Positions 60,732 through 64,000 of a stretch of 64,000 nt of DNA are shown here, piece by piece (the stretch's first letter is position 1; each line of letters starts with the position of its first letter). The stretch is taken from NCBI GenBank assembly GCA_017626435.1, contig JAGAIR010000002.1:1-64000 (forward strand), given 5' to 3'. The DNA comes from Lachnospiraceae bacterium. Its GTDB lineage: Bacteria > Bacillota_A > Clostridia > Lachnospirales > Lachnospiraceae. Position numbers and translations under genes: made by a program. Below the pieces are notes generated by a model, which was not told the origin of the DNA, did no database searches, and saw only the letters and a list, made by a program, of their open reading frames with translations.

Positions 60732-62348
60732 CTACCCAATCTGATCCAGCACCTGCTGTAATATATTAGCAAGTCCTTTATCATCCATTGTGATTTTTTT
60801 AATTCTTTCAACTGCCCGTTTCCTTTGGACTTCGTAAAAAGAGGAATCCTCTTTATATCTTTTTACAAGTGGCAGGTAATCCTGTAAGGAATTTACTGTA
60901 AAATCCTCTCCCGCAACTGCTGCAATATCACCACTTCCTAATGTTATTATGGGTTTTCCCAACGACATAGACATGGCACCAGAATTTCCTCCTCCCATTC
61001 TCGGCGGATTCACAAATACATCCAACACATTTAAATGCTCGATAAATTCCAGCTGATTCCCAATAAAAACATATTTTTCAAAGTTATGGGAATTTTGTTC
61101 GACCATTATTTTTAACTCTTGTGTCACATCACCAATAAACAGAACATAAATATCAGAGTCCATACGGACAATATTTTCGATCATTCCCATAAACTCTCGA
61201 TCACATTCTACAGAAAGCCTGTTCCCTACAATCCCCAACACAAAAGCTTCCTCGGGTATTCCCAATTCCGTACCATTTACCTTTCTTTTGGGAGATTCAT
61301 ATGGAAATAAGAATTCCGTCTCTATGATCTTAGTTTGATTTTCCTCTAAAAATTTTTTATTTTCCAACTCCTTCGGATCGCTGGTGGGTATATAATTAAC
61401 GATCATATCCGCATTGACAGGAGCATACCCCTGACACATAGAGGTATAAATAGAAGTCGTAAATTCTTTCATGGTTCCTGCAATTGCCGGAATGGAAGAA
61501 AAATTCCAGACACACAACGGTTTTAATTTCTCGATCTCGCAGATTAAATCTGATAACTCTGATACATTATCCTTCTCCAATACCAGCTGATACATGTTTA
61601 GTGATACTTCTCTATATTCTCTTTGGGATTTCCCATTCCATTCTTCCACATAAGTTGTGACATAAGGACAGGGAAATCCCGCCGCTGACAATAGTTCACT
61701 ATCCGTTTTTAAAACTACATTTACGATTAAAACTTTCTTTTTTAAATACAGTTCCAGAATCCGGCAGATCTCCAATACAACTTTTGTCGGTGCATGGTCA
61801 TCCCGAAGCATTTGCGAAACGAAAACCACGATACATTCTGTATCTCTGTCTTCCACAGCTGTTTTAGTAAAATCTAATTGTAATGTTCTCTTTCCTTTTT
61901 CCTCCAAGCGTTGATTCATATTCCATTTATATTCAAACGGCAGTTTCATTCCTGTTGAAAAGGATAGGCCCACCATCTGGTCTTCTAAATTCAGCAGTAA
62001 CATCAGATCAAGATCATTATCTAATCCCACAACCATCATTTTTTCAAGGTATTTTAACAGCGGTTTTGGGGTATATGTCATTTCAAAAAGATATCTTAAC
62101 AGCAATAAATATAAATCCTCATCGTCACAATATTCTGCCTCAACAAATTCAAGAAATGCATTCTCTATCCCCAAAAACTGCAATTCATTATATTGATTCT
62201 CTAAGTTCTTTTTTATTATAGTCCATTCCTGTTCGACCGAGCTGTCACCCAGCCTGTATTTTTCAATCAGATCTTCCCTTCTGCTTATGCCTGTCGATAA
62301 TTCTTTTAAAAAAGCGATAAATTTGCCTCTTTCTTCCAATGAATTCAT
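60732..62348 (-). CDS. Large putative glycosyltransferase, copy 2 (GT-B-like)
   Basis: About 538 residues. The N-terminal ~130 residues are helical and of unknown fold. The middle (~165-320) holds Rossmann-like strands (ECIVVFVSQML, DDHAPTKVVLEI), and the C-terminal ~190 residues resemble a GT-B donor-binding domain: AFVLGIVGNRLSVECDREF, YVFIGNQLEFIEHL, FVNPPRMGGGNSGAM and GKPIITLGSGDIAAV. No membrane helix or signal is seen. ATG 62348 follows AGGAGG; the in-frame ATG at 62369 overlaps the previous stop region. Its neighbours suggest a flagellin O-glycosyltransferase, but this has not been shown for the family. Confidence 0.7.
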   Translation of the reverse strand: MNSLEERGKFIAFLKELSTGISRREDLIEKYRLGDSSVEQEWTIIKKNLENQYNELQFLGIENAFLEFVEAEYCDDEDLYLLLLRYLFEMTYTPKPLLKYLEKMMVVGLDNDLDLMLLLNLEDQMVGLSFSTGMKLPFEYKWNMNQRLEEKGKRTLQLDFTKTAVEDRDTECIVVFVSQMLRDDHAPTKVVLEICRILELYLKKKVLIVNVVLKTDSELLSAAGFPCPYVTTYVEEWNGKSQREYREVSLNMYQLVLEKDNVSELSDLICEIEKLKPLCVWNFSSIPAIAGTMKEFTTSIYTSMCQGYAPVNADMIVNYIPTSDPKELENKKFLEENQTKIIETEFLFPYESPKRKVNGTELGIPEEAFVLGIVGNRLSVECDREFMGMIENIVRMDSDIYVLFIGDVTQELKIMVEQNSHNFEKYVFIGNQLEFIEHLNVLDVFVNPPRMGGGNSGAMSMSLGKPIITLGSGDIAAVAGEDFTVNSLQDYLPLVKRYKEDSSFYEVQRKRAVERIKKITMDDKGLANILQQVLDQIG

Positions 62349-62369
62349 GATTTCCTCCTGCCTGTTCAC

Positions 62370-63923
62370 TTAACGTATCTGATTCTTTTTTATATGAAGT
62401 CTTGTCTGCTCTATCACTTTTTTACATTCCTCTGCATGGTCAACACAAAACAACCTGTCATATTGATTCCGGCATGCCTCTACTTGTCTCTGATAAAAAT
62501 CTTCGTCATGACAATATCTGCTGACTAGTCCCGGGTATTCCTCTAAACAGTCACACACAAATGCCTCTCCGACATTGGCTATATCACAGCCGGGCAAAGT
62601 TACCACCGGCACTTCTGCAATAATGGCACAATAAGCACCACCTCCGCCTCCTGCCCTCTCCGGATTGAGAAACAGATGCGTTGCCATTAATACATTCACT
62701 AAATCCTCATGATAGCCCAAATTAACTACTCTGCCATTTAATATTTCACTTTTCCATGGAATGCTGCATTTTCCAATTGTCACGAAATAGACTCTTTCCT
62801 CATTTAATGCGATCTCTTCCATGATACGGATAAATTGATGATTGATCTCTGTATCCAGGCGGTTCCCCACAATTGCTATAATAAAGCTGTCTTTTGGAAT
62901 TCCAAATTCTTCTGGAGAATATACTTTGTCATATTTAACAAATTGAGCTGTGAGGGAAATATCAATGGTTTTCTGTCCTTTTTCCTGTATCACCTGTTCC
63001 ATTTCAGATATCTGGCTGCCATTTTTCATATAGCTGATCAACACCGGTGCATCGGACACAGCATAACCGTCTGTACAGGGCATGGCAGCCAGCGTAAAAC
63101 TTTCTGAAAGTACATCAGCAATTACGGAAGTTCCTCCTATATACCATATCATTTCCGGCTTCCACTTCTGTACTCTGTGCAAAGTTTCACGCACCTGTAC
63201 AAAATGCATTTCATCTACAACCTGTTGAAATCCTTGCAGCTTCGCTCCCTGGTAGTCTCTTACAAATTCTCCATCATACTGTGGCAGATAATGAACATGA
63301 TACGGATAGAGCCATGTATTTTCCAGCTCTTCCACATCAAAATTCTCTACAGCAACCAGTATATTTACCTCATATTCTAACTCTTCCTGCAATGTCTTTC
63401 CCAATCCTAAAACAAGTTTCGTTGGTGCATGCAAATCTGTCAGTAATGTATCCGTCACCAGAAGAATCCTTCTATGATTTCTCTGCTCCCAGGGAACAAA
63501 AATAAGCTCTGGCTTCAATTCCTCCTTCAGACGCTGTATCAACAGATGATGGATTTTACGACATTGTTTATACGGCACATGGTACTCCATATGGTGAAAA
63601 CGGGTAATATCGATCTGTTTTCTTATTCCTGTCACAGTATCATATGTTAAGTCCTTTTTCTGTAAAAGTTCTTCTGCTTTATCCAAAGTTTTTTTCTCTT
63701 TAAACAGGAAAAAAAGTACAGATAAGATCAACAGATACAACTGTGTATCATTTTCAAATTCCTGATCTAAGATCCCTAAAAAATCTATCCCCTGATTTCT
63801 CAAAGAATAATAATCCTTTGCCAGAGCGATTCCATATTCCTTGATCCTGTCTGAATTTGGATTTTCCCTGAATTCATTCAAAAATAACACAATGCCATCT
63901 AATACATTTTCAACGATTGACAT
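62370..63923 (-). CDS. Large putative glycosyltransferase, copy 1 (GT-B-like)
   Basis: About 517 residues, paralogous to the downstream gene: the same helical N-terminal region, ILLVTDTLLTDLHAPTKLVLGLG in the middle (quoted in part: TDLHAPTKLVLGLG), and a C-terminal domain with IIAIVGNRLDTEINHQF, LGYHEDLVNVL, FLNPERAGGGGGAYCAI and PVVTLPGCDIANVGEAF. The Gly-rich NP-x-R-x-GGG element is shared with the partner and may contact the nucleotide sugar. ATG 63923 is preferred to ATG 63944 because GAGAGGAG is well spaced. The stop is 21 bases before the partner's start. Confidence 0.7.
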   Translation of the reverse strand: MSIVENVLDGIVLFLNEFRENPNSDRIKEYGIALAKDYYSLRNQGIDFLGILDQEFENDTQLYLLILSVLFFLFKEKKTLDKAEELLQKKDLTYDTVTGIRKQIDITRFHHMEYHVPYKQCRKIHHLLIQRLKEELKPELIFVPWEQRNHRRILLVTDTLLTDLHAPTKLVLGLGKTLQEELEYEVNILVAVENFDVEELENTWLYPYHVHYLPQYDGEFVRDYQGAKLQGFQQVVDEMHFVQVRETLHRVQKWKPEMIWYIGGTSVIADVLSESFTLAAMPCTDGYAVSDAPVLISYMKNGSQISEMEQVIQEKGQKTIDISLTAQFVKYDKVYSPEEFGIPKDSFIIAIVGNRLDTEINHQFIRIMEEIALNEERVYFVTIGKCSIPWKSEILNGRVVNLGYHEDLVNVLMATHLFLNPERAGGGGGAYCAIIAEVPVVTLPGCDIANVGEAFVCDCLEEYPGLVSRYCHDEDFYQRQVEACRNQYDRLFCVDHAEECKKVIEQTRLHIKKNQIR

Positions 63924-64000
63924 CACCGGCTCCTCTCTTGGCATAACTTTGCGACAGATTGTCTTTTCTCAAAAAGGATCAGCCTCTTTCTTTCTCTGCT
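63923..64000 (-). CDS. Possible C-terminus of an upstream gene, partial
   Basis: A minus-strand frame is open from the window edge to a TGA at 63923-63925 that overlaps the next ATG by one base (TGATG), an arrangement common within operons. The 25 visible residues (ending KLCQERSR) are basic and unrecognisable, and the gene is cut by the window. It may instead be untranslated leader sequence. Confidence 0.35.
   Translation of the reverse strand, partial: SRERKRLILFEKRQSVAKLCQERSR

Noticed and set aside
1..64000. CRISPR arrays, rRNA and tRNA genes, and insertion sequences
   Set aside because: I read through for regularly spaced repeats, cloverleaf patterns, rRNA-like sequence and transposase motifs and found none that hold up.

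Overview
The window looks like a chromosomal segment of a motile, anaerobic, meso-diaminopimelate Firmicute, most likely a Lachnospiraceae-type Clostridium (inference). The clues are the conserved order priA-def-fmt-rsmB-rlmN-stp-pknB-rsgA-rpe-thiN, a HydE maturase for [FeFe] hydrogenase, murE with a DNPR motif next to dapF, PASTA kinase signalling, a CIRCE/HrcA heat-shock element, strong AGGAGG-type ribosome sites, and pseudaminic acid plus FliB genes that modify flagellin. I see no rRNA, tRNA, CRISPR array or intact insertion sequence.

Layout. (1) 1-14879: the end of an unknown divergent gene, then a siphovirus-type tail module on the + strand: a tape-measure protein lacking its normal 5' end, a small coiled-coil protein, distal tail protein, tail endopeptidase/hub protein and two paralogous BppU-type baseplate proteins. 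No capsid, portal, integrase, holin or lysin is present here. A strong hairpin terminator closes it. (2) 14878-31353, minus strand: a tightly packed housekeeping run read from hydE to thiN, covering peptidoglycan precursors, primosome, formyl-Met metabolism, rRNA methylation, Ser/Thr kinase/phosphatase, ribosome assembly and a PilZ c-di-GMP-type protein. (3) 31417-36700: an MMPL exporter, a secreted coiled-coil partner and a TetR regulator, led by a promoter framed by two matching palindromes. (4) 36763-39255: htpG with CIRCE, a leader hairpin, a terminator and a small repeat on each side.

(5) 39260-49732: an extracellular polysaccharide locus. A GntR regulator leads a minus-strand operon (initiating sugar transferase, GT4, two GT2, two GtrA, UDP-galactopyranose mutase). 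A Wzy/O-antigen-ligase-like membrane protein diverges from it, with a perfect palindrome just after its promoter. (6) 49998-64000: a co-directional minus-strand island that I interpret as flagellin modification. It encodes five of the six pseudaminic acid enzymes (PseC, PseH, PseG, PseI, PseF; no PseB), the flagellin lysine methylase FliB, a second set able to build an N-acylated, methylated amino-deoxysugar (DegT aminotransferase, GNAT, methyltransferase, WbqC-like protein), two tandem beta-propeller paralogues of unknown role and two tandem large GT-B-type glycosyltransferases.

The most promising material is region 6, which couples two nonstandard sugars, lysine methylation and twin putative transferases in one transcription unit. 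Next are the tail cassette with duplicated, tip-swapped baseplate proteins, and the regulatory sites around mmpL, htpG and gntR. All family names come from reading translated sequence; no database search was run.
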